Source: Treponema sp. UBA3662 (GTDB lineage: Bacteria > Spirochaetota > Spirochaetia > Treponematales > Treponemataceae). Taken from it: DNA of 8,752 bases. The notes beneath the pieces were generated by a model. That model worked only from the letters and a program-made list of their open reading frames with translations, searched no databases and was not told the origin of the DNA. The stretch is from NCBI GenBank assembly GCA_002373205.1, contig DFJV01000176.1, positions 1 to 8,752 of the forward strand, written 5' to 3'. Shown piece after piece: positions 1-6,747 of this stretch (positions within the stretch are counted from its first letter, which is position 1; the number at the start of each line of letters is the position of its first letter). A program made the translations under genes and the position numbers.

Positions 1-1005
1 CTTTCTGCTGAAAATTTTTACCGTGAATGCAGGCAGTGCCCAAGGGAATGTGCTGCCAAGAGGTCTTTGGGAAAAAAAGCCTTCTGCGGGGAAGACATTT
101 CTGTACGCATTGCAAGCGCAAGCCTTCACTTTGGCGAGGAACCCCTTGTTACGGTTTTTGGCGGCAGCGGAACCATTTTTTTTACCGGATGCACGCTCCG
201 CTGTTCATTTTGCCAGAACTATCAGATTAGCCAGCAGGGCATGGGCAGCCCCATAAGCAAGAATGACTTTGTAAGAATATGCCTTACCCTCCAGGACAAT
301 GGGGCGGAAAACATAAACCTTGTTACTGCAAGCCATCACATTCCTGCCGTAGCGGAATTCCTTTCTGCTGCAAAAAATGCCGGGCTAAAAATCCCTGTCG
401 CCTGGAATTCCAGCGCATACGAATCTGTGGAAAGCCTTGAACTTTTGGCTGGTCTTGTGGATATTTGGCTGCCAGACCTAAAAACCCTTAATCCCATCAT
501 GAGCAAGTCGCTTTTTGAGGCAGAAGACTATCCCAAGGTTGCAAAGAGGGCAATAAGATGGATGATAGGCAATTCTCCGCTTAATATTGTGGAAGTTAAG
601 AAAAATGGTGAAGTCAGGGAAAAAATGCTTGGCGGAACCATAATACGCCACTTGTTTTTGCCGGGCAGAACTGACGATACCGTTATGACCTTGGACTGGC
701 TAAAGAGCCATGCCGACGGAAAGGCCTGCATTTCGCTTATGTCCCAGTATACTCCGGTTCCTTTTAAAGGCAGCGATGCCGAACTTGAACAGAGAAAAAA
801 TTCCCTTTTGGCTTTTCAGAACAGGCTTGTTAATAAAGAAGAGGACAAGACCCTTAGGAATTTAATAGACGACTACGCATTTGAATACCTCTTCTACCAG
901 GATTTAAGCGACGACACAAGCTGGCTTCCAGACTTTAACCGGGAACAGCCCTTTAGCAATGCCCTTGCAAAACCCTTCTGGCACTGGAAGAAAGGGCTAC
1001 TTTAG
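1..1005 (+). CDS. PflX-like radical SAM protein (COG1313), 5' end outside window
   Basis: This is the 3' portion of a radical SAM gene. The frame is open from base 1 (334 codons visible), so a TTG start at 67 would be an artefact: the upstream codons encode the family's N-terminal cysteine pattern C-x2-C-PRE-C (window residues 10, 13, 17) and a later Cys29. The radical SAM motif C-x3-C-x2-C is at residues 64-71 (GCTLRCSFCQNYQIS), preceded by the GGSGTIFFTG stretch typical of PflX/pyruvate formate-lyase-activating-enzyme-like proteins. These three cysteines should hold a [4Fe-4S] cluster that cleaves S-adenosylmethionine; the protein is expected in the cytosol. The substrate is unknown for this family, and the 'PFL activase' name found in databases is only by similarity. 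The C-terminal ~80 residues are aromatic-rich (ends WLPDFNRE...FWHWKKG) and I do not recognise them as a named domain. The gene is convergent with the bat operon and overlaps its last gene by 9 bp. Family assignment is firm; function is not. Confidence 0.88.
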   Translation, partial: LSAENFYRECRQCPRECAAKRSLGKKAFCGEDISVRIASASLHFGEEPLVTVFGGSGTIFFTGCTLRCSFCQNYQISQQGMGSPISKNDFVRICLTLQDNGAENINLVTASHHIPAVAEFLSAAKNAGLKIPVAWNSSAYESVESLELLAGLVDIWLPDLKTLNPIMSKSLFEAEDYPKVAKRAIRWMIGNSPLNIVEVKKNGEVREKMLGGTIIRHLFLPGRTDDTVMTLDWLKSHADGKACISLMSQYTPVPFKGSDAELEQRKNSLLAFQNRLVNKEEDKTLRNLIDDYAFEYLFYQDLSDDTSWLPDFNREQPFSNALAKPFWHWKKGLL

Positions 1006-1566
1006 AAGAACCCAAGTTGCTCCTGTGCCACCGTTGTTCCTGTCCGGGTGGCCTGAAGAACCAAGCCTTTTGTCTTGCTCAATAAAAAGCCTTACTTCCT
1101 GGCCAAGCACCGGGTCGCTTCCGTGGCTGTGGTTTCCCTTTCCGTGGATTATCATAATTTTTTTGAATCCCCTTCGTGCGCAGTCCGTAACAAAGGAATT
1201 CATCTTGCTCCATGCTTCTTCTCGGGTAAGGCCGTGCAGGTCAAGAACTGCTTCCGGGCGCAAATTCTTTAGGTATTCCCTGTTGTGCATTAGTTCGTCC
1301 TGCTTTGCTTCGTCGGAAATTTTGTCCTTGTCCACAGTGCCGTAGCGGTTAAGCCAGAGTTCCATGGGGTTGATGTGCCGCTTGTTGTCTGCTTCCATCT
1401 GTGCTTCCCAAGAATAACCCTGACGCATGGCTTCCTTTTCTTCTTTGGTGGGGGCGTTTGCCTTTTTATGTGACTTTTGAATTCCTTTTTGAGAGCCTTT
1501 TGAATTTTTTGCCGATTTTTTTTGCTCGGAATCCCACTGGTTTAAAATGTCGCCAAAATCCATCAT
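997..1566 (-). CDS. Smr-domain (MutS2 C-terminal-like) protein
   Basis: This encodes a 189-residue protein whose C-terminal half is an Smr domain. The diagnostic LDLHGLT lies at residues 108-114, IIHGKG at 139-144 and the closing GG-TGA-WVLL at 179-188. Smr domains bind nucleic acid and in several proteins have nicking or RNA-cleaving activity; the histidine of LDLHGLT is commonly linked to that activity. The N-terminal ~100 residues are highly charged and Lys-rich, with no signal peptide or membrane segment, so the protein should be cytosolic. It is the last gene of the bat operon, 12 nt after the batD-like stop. The SD-like GAGAGG lies 4 nt from the first ATG (1564-1566) and 7 nt from the second (1561-1563), so translation may begin one codon later. 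Its stop overlaps the opposing radical SAM gene. The domain call is secure. A role with the Bat proteins is only suggested by position. Confidence 0.88.
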   Translation of the reverse strand: MMDFGDILNQWDSEQKKSAKNSKGSQKGIQKSHKKANAPTKEEKEAMRQGYSWEAQMEADNKRHINPMELWLNRYGTVDKDKISDEAKQDELMHNREYLKNLRPEAVLDLHGLTREEAWSKMNSFVTDCARRGFKKIMIIHGKGNHSHGSDPVLGQEVRLFIEQDKRLGSSGHPDRNNGGTGATWVLLK

Positions 1567-1570
1567 TCAG

Positions 1571-1576
1571 CCTCTC
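1571..1576 (-). promoter_or_regulatory. Ribosome binding site of the Smr gene
   Basis: GAGAGG on the minus strand lies immediately after the batD-like stop codon. It is 4 nt from the first of two adjacent ATGs and 7 nt from the second. The latter spacing is closer to the usual optimum, so the real N terminus may be MDFGD rather than MMDFGD. Confidence 0.5.
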
Positions 1577-1578
1577 TT

Positions 1579-3009
1579 CTATTTTATTACAAGAACTTCG
1601 CTTTCCATAACCCAGCCGTATGTTTCGTGGTAGCGTATGTAAAGCCAGCCGTTTGTCTTTTTTTCTATGCGGACAACGTTGCCTCTGGGAATGCTTGCGC
1701 TTGCGTGCACGTTTATTTCTGGGATGGGGTTTATCTTTCCGCCCTTGAACAAGCCGTAGGTTTTGTTCACCTTTATCCACATGTAAATGCTTGTGGTTAC
1801 CATAAGAAGTGTTGCAAGCAGGCTAAGCGCCGGTATGGTCTTTCGCTCAGTGAATTTTTTGGAAAGAAGAAGGATAATCGTGAGGACTACAAAAACAGCC
1901 GTTATTATGCAAACCGTAATAAAGCCCGGTACGCTCATCTCCATCTTTTCGTGGGCTATTCCGTATTCTTCCTCTGCGGCCTTTCTTTCCTTGTATGCGC
2001 TGCTTAGGAAGTGGAATGAATGGCGTTCCCTCTTGTGCAGTTCAAGGAGCCTGTCCAGGTCTACGTTTGCCTTTTTTTCTGAATTGGTATTTGCCTCGTC
2101 TGCAAAGGGGGTGGAAAATGCGTATCCAAAGACTGCTCCCTGTTCCGTTACAAGCTGTCCTTCTTTCTTTGGGGAAACCTTTACCTTGTAAACGGGGAAG
2201 GGGACTTCCACTTTTTTTCCGCCGTAGGTTACTGCTGTTATGTTGATTGCAGGAAGTGTAAATTCTCCTTCTGCCAAGGGCTGCCAGTCAAACTTTGCTA
2301 CAGGAATTGCCGCTGGAGAAAACTGATTTCCCCTGGAGTTTCCTTCTGTTATAGGAAAGCGCTTAACGTCATCAAAGAGTGAATTTTCCGGAATCTCCCA
2401 GCCAAAGTTCAGAATTTGTGTGGCATAGCGTATGTACATCATAAAGATAACATGGTCGCCAACGTTTGCATTCAGCTTTTTGCCGGCAGCGTTAAAGGAC
2501 GGGTCTTCAAATTCCAGGTAAAGCTGGGGCTGGACGGTGTTGGGGTTTTCGTAGACTAGGACTGTGTCCACATTGAGCCTGTTGTACATTCCGTGCACGC
2601 GTACGTCTATTGGAGAAATAAGAAATACACCCGCTTCCCTAAACTGGAAGACTATTTCCAGATGTGTGCCCCTCTTCATGTCGTCAAGCGGATTGTCGCT
2701 TGGGCCTACGTACAATTCCTTCTTTGAAGAAACAAAGCTTACGTTTTTTGGAACGTCGTTTACAAATACGGTAACTTCTTCCGGGTCGGCATTTTCTATG
2801 TCTACAGAAAAAATGCTTTCTTCATCCGTAAAGAAATATTCCTTTGATTTCTTAAAATGAAGGCTCTGGACATATTGCCACGAGGGTTTTTTGCCCGATG
2901 ATGAATTCATTGTCTGGCAGAAAGTCTGTGCGGAATTTATTATGTTAATGCAGAAAATTAGTAATCCAATGAATTTCTTTCTGCTGAATCTTTTTGGCTG
3001 TTTTTCCAT
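1579..3009 (-). CDS. batD: BatD-like membrane protein with C-terminal SH3-like domain
   Basis: This encodes 476 residues. Residues 1-32 form a signal peptide or N-terminal anchor (basic RFSRKK, then a hydrophobic stretch to about residue 30). Residues ~45-280 are beta-rich with repeated immunoglobulin-like segments, as in BatD/oxygen-tolerance proteins; residues 160-280 include the FGW/DWQPL region that usually precedes the C terminus of such domains. A charged, probably helical segment (314-358) follows, then two membrane helices (361-383 and 391-412). Residues ~417-476 look like a bacterial SH3-type domain (NVHASASIPRGNVVRI, then NGWLYIRY and YGWVMESEVLVI). BatD proteins normally stop soon after a TM helix; an SH3 tail is instead typical of BatE. 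The predicted topology places the beta domain in the periplasm and, with two TM helices, the SH3 domain there too. The start codon lies 52 nt inside batB/C; a stop two codons upstream rules out an earlier start. An AGGGAG sits 14 nt upstream, a long spacing, so translation probably depends on coupling. The exact substrate is unknown. Confidence 0.75.
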   Translation of the reverse strand: MEKQPKRFSRKKFIGLLIFCINIINSAQTFCQTMNSSSGKKPSWQYVQSLHFKKSKEYFFTDEESIFSVDIENADPEEVTVFVNDVPKNVSFVSSKKELYVGPSDNPLDDMKRGTHLEIVFQFREAGVFLISPIDVRVHGMYNRLNVDTVLVYENPNTVQPQLYLEFEDPSFNAAGKKLNANVGDHVIFMMYIRYATQILNFGWEIPENSLFDDVKRFPITEGNSRGNQFSPAAIPVAKFDWQPLAEGEFTLPAINITAVTYGGKKVEVPFPVYKVKVSPKKEGQLVTEQGAVFGYAFSTPFADEANTNSEKKANVDLDRLLELHKRERHSFHFLSSAYKERKAAEEEYGIAHEKMEMSVPGFITVCIITAVFVVLTIILLLSKKFTERKTIPALSLLATLLMVTTSIYMWIKVNKTYGLFKGGKINPIPEINVHASASIPRGNVVRIEKKTNGWLYIRYHETYGWVMESEVLVIK

Positions 3010-4643
3010 TGTTCAGTTTCTTTCTCCCTTAATAATGAATATATTGCACTTTCCAAAGGTGAAACTTCTTCTTTTTCTTTTGTAACAGGAGAAATCTGCT
3101 GTTCGCTTTTTCGAGCCTGTACCGCATTTTCTTCAAGGGAAAGTTCCAGGTTTATTTTTGCATTTATGTTTGTGCTGTCAATTTCCAGTGCATTCTTGAA
3201 CATTTTTGCGGCTTTTGCATAGTCTCCGTTCTTGTGGGCTATGATTCCGGAATTGTAGTAAACGGAAAAGCGTATGTTTTCCGGGGCAGACGGAGTTATT
3301 TGTTCAAAGCGCTTTATTGCGGATTCATTTTCGTCCTGCATAAGATAGGTGGAAGCAAGTCCAAATAGTGCGTATTCCTGGGAAGTTTTGTCGTCAGTTG
3401 ACTTTGCACTTTCGTATGCTTCCAAAAAGTTTGCTATGGCACCCTGGTAGTCCTTGCGGTTGTAGTCAAGGCGGCCTTCAAGGATTTTTGCTCCGTTGGA
3501 AACTTTTCCGCTGCATGAAGTTAGCATGGCTGCAAAAACAATGGAAGCCAAAAGCGTTCCTTTTTTTGCGGCTGAATTTTTTGCAAACTGTGGCAGAGAG
3601 TTGAATTCGCAGAAGACAAAAGAAATCACAAAGAAAAAGATTGCAAGTCCTATGAACATGGGGCTGCGCGGTATGCTCTTAACTTCGTAAACAACAGACG
3701 CGTCTGCTGCCTTTTCTTTGGAGGCCTGCATGTTGTGTGGGTCCTGGTGCGGCGTGCTGGGCTTTATGTACTGCATAAGCTTGTAGGCAGAACCAACTTC
3801 CGATGCGTCTGTAAACATTAGCAGGGGAAGGTTTGCCCACTTTTGCTTGGTGGCTTTCTTTTGTACACTTTCTATTGTCTTTTGAATCTGCTTGGAGCGG
3901 AGTGCCGTCTGAACACTAGTTGTTCCGTCTCCAGCCAGAACTGATGATTCGTGCTCTGAACCAAAACCGATTATTGCGGTTGGAATGCCGTAGTCAACCG
4001 TTTCGGAAAGGACCTGGGCAAGTGAAGAGTCTGTTTCTTCTCCGTCGGTAAAGACCCAGATAAAGGATGCCCTGGAAGATTCCTTTGGGAAGGAAGAAAG
4101 GGCTGCCCTTATTCCGTTGCCAAGGCTGGACCCCGGGCTTGTTATGAGCTTTGGAGAAAGTGAAGTGAGGAGTGAGCGTATTGCGTTGTAGTCTTCTGTT
4201 ACCGGTATTGCTACGGTTGCCTCTCCCTTTGCAAGCACTACGGAAACGCTAACGTTCTGCATGTGGTCCAATAGTTCGCTTGCGTAGTTTGCCGCAGACT
4301 CAAGGCGTGTCATTCCTCCGGGGGCATCGGTTGCTTCCATACTGTAGGAAATGTCAAAAACAAAGGAAACTTCCTTGCCGCTTTTTTGCACAGGAACGGA
4401 AACGGTGCCCCAGTAAAAACCTGCAATTGCGGCTATGAGCATAACCCAAGCGCAAAGTGTGGAAATCATCCTAAGGGTGAACCTTGTCTTTATTTTCCTA
4501 AGGTGCTCTCTTGCCGTAGCGGATGATTCTGCAGAAGAAAATTCCCTTATGAGCCGCTTGAACCTTTTGTTCATTTGAAAGTGGCATGGAATCAGCAGAA
4601 GCAGTGCGTACAATGCCTGTGGGTGTTCAATTCCAAAATTCAT
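2958..4643 (-). CDS. batB: BatB-BatC fusion: membrane VWA protein with TPR region
   Basis: This encodes 561 residues. Two membrane helices (about 9-22 and 56-78) are followed by a von Willebrand factor A domain (about 92-290). Its metal-ion-dependent adhesion site has D97-x-S99-x-S101 and the later FTDGEE (residues 198-203); the second-loop residue is Ser172 in GSSLG, where BatA has Thr. A third helix (329-346) ends the BatB part. There follows a basic KNSAAKK, a hydrophobic stretch (362-375) and LTSC (374-377), which reads as a type II lipoprotein signal, and then tetratricopeptide-like helices (about 380-505) containing GDYAKAAKMFKNALEID. In many bat operons the TPR protein BatC is separate, so this is a natural fusion. 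The protein sits in the inner membrane, with VWA and TPR predicted on the periplasmic side. Its ATG overlaps the batA stop (ATGA), with GGGAGG only 4 nt upstream, so it is coupled to batA. The C-terminal 60 residues are charged and low in complexity. Confidence 0.85.
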   Translation of the reverse strand: MNFGIEHPQALYALLLLIPCHFQMNKRFKRLIREFSSAESSATAREHLRKIKTRFTLRMISTLCAWVMLIAAIAGFYWGTVSVPVQKSGKEVSFVFDISYSMEATDAPGGMTRLESAANYASELLDHMQNVSVSVVLAKGEATVAIPVTEDYNAIRSLLTSLSPKLITSPGSSLGNGIRAALSSFPKESSRASFIWVFTDGEETDSSLAQVLSETVDYGIPTAIIGFGSEHESSVLAGDGTTSVQTALRSKQIQKTIESVQKKATKQKWANLPLLMFTDASEVGSAYKLMQYIKPSTPHQDPHNMQASKEKAADASVVYEVKSIPRSPMFIGLAIFFFVISFVFCEFNSLPQFAKNSAAKKGTLLASIVFAAMLTSCSGKVSNGAKILEGRLDYNRKDYQGAIANFLEAYESAKSTDDKTSQEYALFGLASTYLMQDENESAIKRFEQITPSAPENIRFSVYYNSGIIAHKNGDYAKAAKMFKNALEIDSTNINAKINLELSLEENAVQARKSEQQISPVTKEKEEVSPLESAIYSLLREKETEQWKNSQKDSAERNSLDY

Positions 4644-5641
4644 AATACCTCCCGCAGAATTCCAACCCTTATGAAAAGTGTAAGAATCATAAGAATCGTT
4701 GTTGCCATCAAAAACTGAACGTAATACTTTTTGTCCGTGTTGTGGATTTGGTAACTTTGTACGACGCTTTCATTTTTTATGATTACGTCTATTGCCTGTG
4801 ACAAAGCCGGAAGGTTTGCCGTTTCGTAAAACTTTCCGCCTGCCTCCGTTGCTATCTTGGAAAGGGTCTGCGTGTTGTAGTTGGAGTCAAGGAATCCCGA
4901 CTGTTCACGGCCTGTTTTTGGGTCAACGTATTTAATGGGGACAGAGCCTTTTGTTCCAAGACCAAGCACGTAGAGCGAAATGTTCTTTTCTTTTGCAAGG
5001 CGGGCTGCTGTGTAGGGATGGATTGCCCCGGAATTGTTTTCTCCGTCTGTAAGAAGGACAATGCACTTTTTGGGTGCCGCAGAAGATTCAAGGTGGAATA
5101 CTGCACAGCTTATTCCCGTGCCTATGGCCGTACCGTCGCCCAGTTCGCCGGGAACAATGGTCTTTAGCTTTTCAAAAAAGGCTTCTTTTTTCATTGTTGG
5201 CGGAACAACAAGGGCTGCTTCTTTTGCCATTTCCACAATTCCAACGCTTTCACCTGAGTTTGCCTTTATAATGCTTTCCATTGCTGACTTTGCAATTTCT
5301 AGCCTGGTAACACCTGGTGTGTCTTGGGCCGCCATGGAAGGGCTTATGTCCAAGACAAAAAGAATGTCCGTTCCCCTTGAAGAATAGACTTTTGTCTGCT
5401 TGTGAACTATTGGGGATGCCCATGCCGTAACCGCACAAATAAAGCCAAGAAGGGCCGTAAAGTGGTAGATGTGCGAAAAGGCTTTTCTTACCGGGTCGTT
5501 CCAGTTGAATTTTGAACCTTTCCAGTCGCTGATTGTAAGCGGAATTGTTATTGGTGTGAATATTTTTAGTGCCCTCAAAAAGAAGAGCGCCGGTATTAGA
5601 AGCAGCGTAAAAAATGCGGCGGGATTTTCAAAAGAAATCAT
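4640..5641 (-). CDS. batA: BatA, membrane-anchored VWA-domain protein
   Basis: This encodes 333 residues, the usual length for BatA. It has N-terminal helices (about 8-25 and 58-77), a von Willebrand factor A domain (about 90-290) and a C-terminal helix (308-326). The MIDAS is complete: D98-x-S100-x-S102 (FVLDISPSM), T171 in GDGTAIGTG, and D199-G200 in VLLTDGENN. This predicts Mg2+/Ca2+-dependent ligand binding on the periplasmic side of the inner membrane. Bat proteins were named for oxygen tolerance in Bacteroides fragilis; the molecular job is not settled, and complex formation among Bat proteins is proposed. The gene is in an ATGA overlap at both ends, with the upstream membrane gene and with batB/C. 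An AGGAG lies 10 nt before the ATG. The neighbouring moxR makes a MoxR-VWA functional pair the most likely arrangement. Confidence 0.92.
   Translation of the reverse strand: MISFENPAAFFTLLLIPALFFLRALKIFTPITIPLTISDWKGSKFNWNDPVRKAFSHIYHFTALLGFICAVTAWASPIVHKQTKVYSSRGTDILFVLDISPSMAAQDTPGVTRLEIAKSAMESIIKANSGESVGIVEMAKEAALVVPPTMKKEAFFEKLKTIVPGELGDGTAIGTGISCAVFHLESSAAPKKCIVLLTDGENNSGAIHPYTAARLAKEKNISLYVLGLGTKGSVPIKYVDPKTGREQSGFLDSNYNTQTLSKIATEAGGKFYETANLPALSQAIDVIIKNESVVQSYQIHNTDKKYYVQFLMATTILMILTLFIRVGILREVL
4648..4653 (-). promoter_or_regulatory. Ribosome binding site of the batB/C gene
   Basis: The minus-strand GGGAGG sits within the final codons of batA (CGG GAG GTA TTA TGA). It is 4 nt from the batB/C ATG, which shares two bases with the batA stop. 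This strong site, placed in an overlapping junction, indicates translational coupling of the two VWA proteins. Confidence 0.7.
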
Positions 5642-6747
5642 AGTGCAAACTCTCCTTTTGGATTTGCCTCAAGGTTTGAAATAGCAGTAATTGTAAGTTT
5701 TACTATTACTTCTTTTTCTCCGGGGTAGAATGCGGCTTCGTGTTCCTCGGCAGGAAGAAGCTTGCTGTCTATGGAGTCCTTTGCAAAGCGTATGTAGTCC
5801 GTGCGTGTAAAGAGGGATGTTAGGGAAATTACTGAATCCTCCTGCTCGCCAGACATAAAGTTGCCCGTAACATTCATTATTCTTTTCGCAATGGAATTTG
5901 TTGCAATTGAATTGAATGGCGTTGAAAACCTTGCGGAAAGATATTTTCTTGTTATGGCCTGCCACTGCTGGGCAAATTCAGCATCACTGCAATTCTTCTT
6001 TAAAAGTGCGCGTATCTTGTGCTTGGCCTGCCTTGCATTCTTTACATGGGCAAGACTGTCGCTAAGGGAATAAAATTTTTCCGAAAGCATGGGGAACTTT
6101 GCAAGTACGAATATTACCGCAAAGATAAGAAGAACCAAGAGAATGATTAATGACCATACGATGTAGTTTGTTCCGGGAAGAAGGCTGGGCGGAAGCGGAG
6201 GACGCAGCGTAATAACGTCGTATTTTTCTACCAGAGAAAGAACTTCCACATTCTGGAGCTCTATTACAAAGGGCTTGTCTGCAAGTTCCTCTGGAATGGA
6301 AACCTTTGTCTCGCTGTGAATGAGCGCGTTAAGGTCAAAGGGCGGAAACTTTATGCTTCCTGTTACCCAGGGCACAAAAACAAGGGAAAGCGTGTATGTC
6401 CTTCCTATTAACCGCAGGGAAATTTGCTTTACGTCGTAGTTCTGCATCTTAAAGGCGGGATTTTCCGTGCTTAGCAAAAGCTCCCCGTCGTTGATTTTTT
6501 CTGCTGGCACTCCGGCAAAAAGGTCTACCGGAGCGTTAAACGAAAAGCGCAGTTCGGCTGTGTCGCCAACGTAAACTTCCTTTGGAATAAGAATCTGGCT
6601 TACGTCTTCCATTGCAAGGTTAAGCGAGGCATTCCGGGAGGCAAGTTCATCCTGGGCATTCTCGCAAAAGGCCTGCTTTCCCGCAGAAAGAATTCCAGCA
6701 AATAGAAATAAAACAAATACGGCTTTGTGGCGGAAAAAAGAAATCAT
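5638..6747 (-). CDS. Bat-operon membrane protein of unknown function (between DUF58 and batA)
   Basis: This encodes 369 residues. A signal peptide spans residues 1-28 (basic FFRHK, then hydrophobic; cleavage near SAGKQAFC). A beta-rich periplasmic region (about 45-180) opens with LIPKEVYVGDTAELRFSF, a pattern seen at the start of BatD-like domains. A proline-rich linker (PPLPPSLLPG, residues 183-192) leads into one TM helix (195-217). A cytoplasmic helical tail follows (about 225-330), which resembles the tail of the small DUF4381-type protein found at this place in other MoxR/VWA operons. The resemblance is only by position and layout. It probably couples the periplasmic VWA proteins to the cytosolic MoxR/DUF58 pair, which is inference from topology. 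It overlaps the DUF58 stop and the batA start as ATGA at both ends. A GAGGG lies 7 nt upstream of the ATG. Confidence 0.72.
   Translation of the reverse strand: MISFFRHKAVFVLFLFAGILSAGKQAFCENAQDELASRNASLNLAMEDVSQILIPKEVYVGDTAELRFSFNAPVDLFAGVPAEKINDGELLLSTENPAFKMQNYDVKQISLRLIGRTYTLSLVFVPWVTGSIKFPPFDLNALIHSETKVSIPEELADKPFVIELQNVEVLSLVEKYDVITLRPPLPPSLLPGTNYIVWSLIILLVLLIFAVIFVLAKFPMLSEKFYSLSDSLAHVKNARQAKHKIRALLKKNCSDAEFAQQWQAITRKYLSARFSTPFNSIATNSIAKRIMNVTGNFMSGEQEDSVISLTSLFTRTDYIRFAKDSIDSKLLPAEEHEAAFYPGEKEVIVKLTITAISNLEANPKGEFAL

Noticed and set aside
947..998. 8-bp inverted repeat (AGCCCTTT / AAAGGGCT) near the convergent gene ends, as a terminator.
   Set aside because: The loop is 36 nt and no T-run follows on either strand, so it is not a convincing intrinsic terminator.
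67..1005. TTG start for the radical SAM gene at 67.
   Set aside because: The same frame is open to base 1 and the upstream codons encode the conserved C-x2-C-PRE-C pattern, so the gene starts outside the window.
1027..1052. 6-bp stem GCCACC/GGTGGC with a 14-nt loop inside the Smr gene.
   Set aside because: The stem is short, no T-run follows, and it lies in the conserved Gly-rich codons of the Smr domain.
1..2986. CTTTCTGCTG occurring at 1, 361 and 2977.
   Set aside because: A 10-mer built from common codons, at unrelated places in different genes and without regular spacing; chance repetition is enough.
3549..3563. Independent start (AAAGGA then TTG) for a separate batC inside the batB/C gene.
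   Set aside because: The resulting N terminus (MASIVFAAMLTSC) has no basic n-region and a very short hydrophobic part, so it would be a poor lipoprotein signal; it is kept only as an alternative in the fusion finding.
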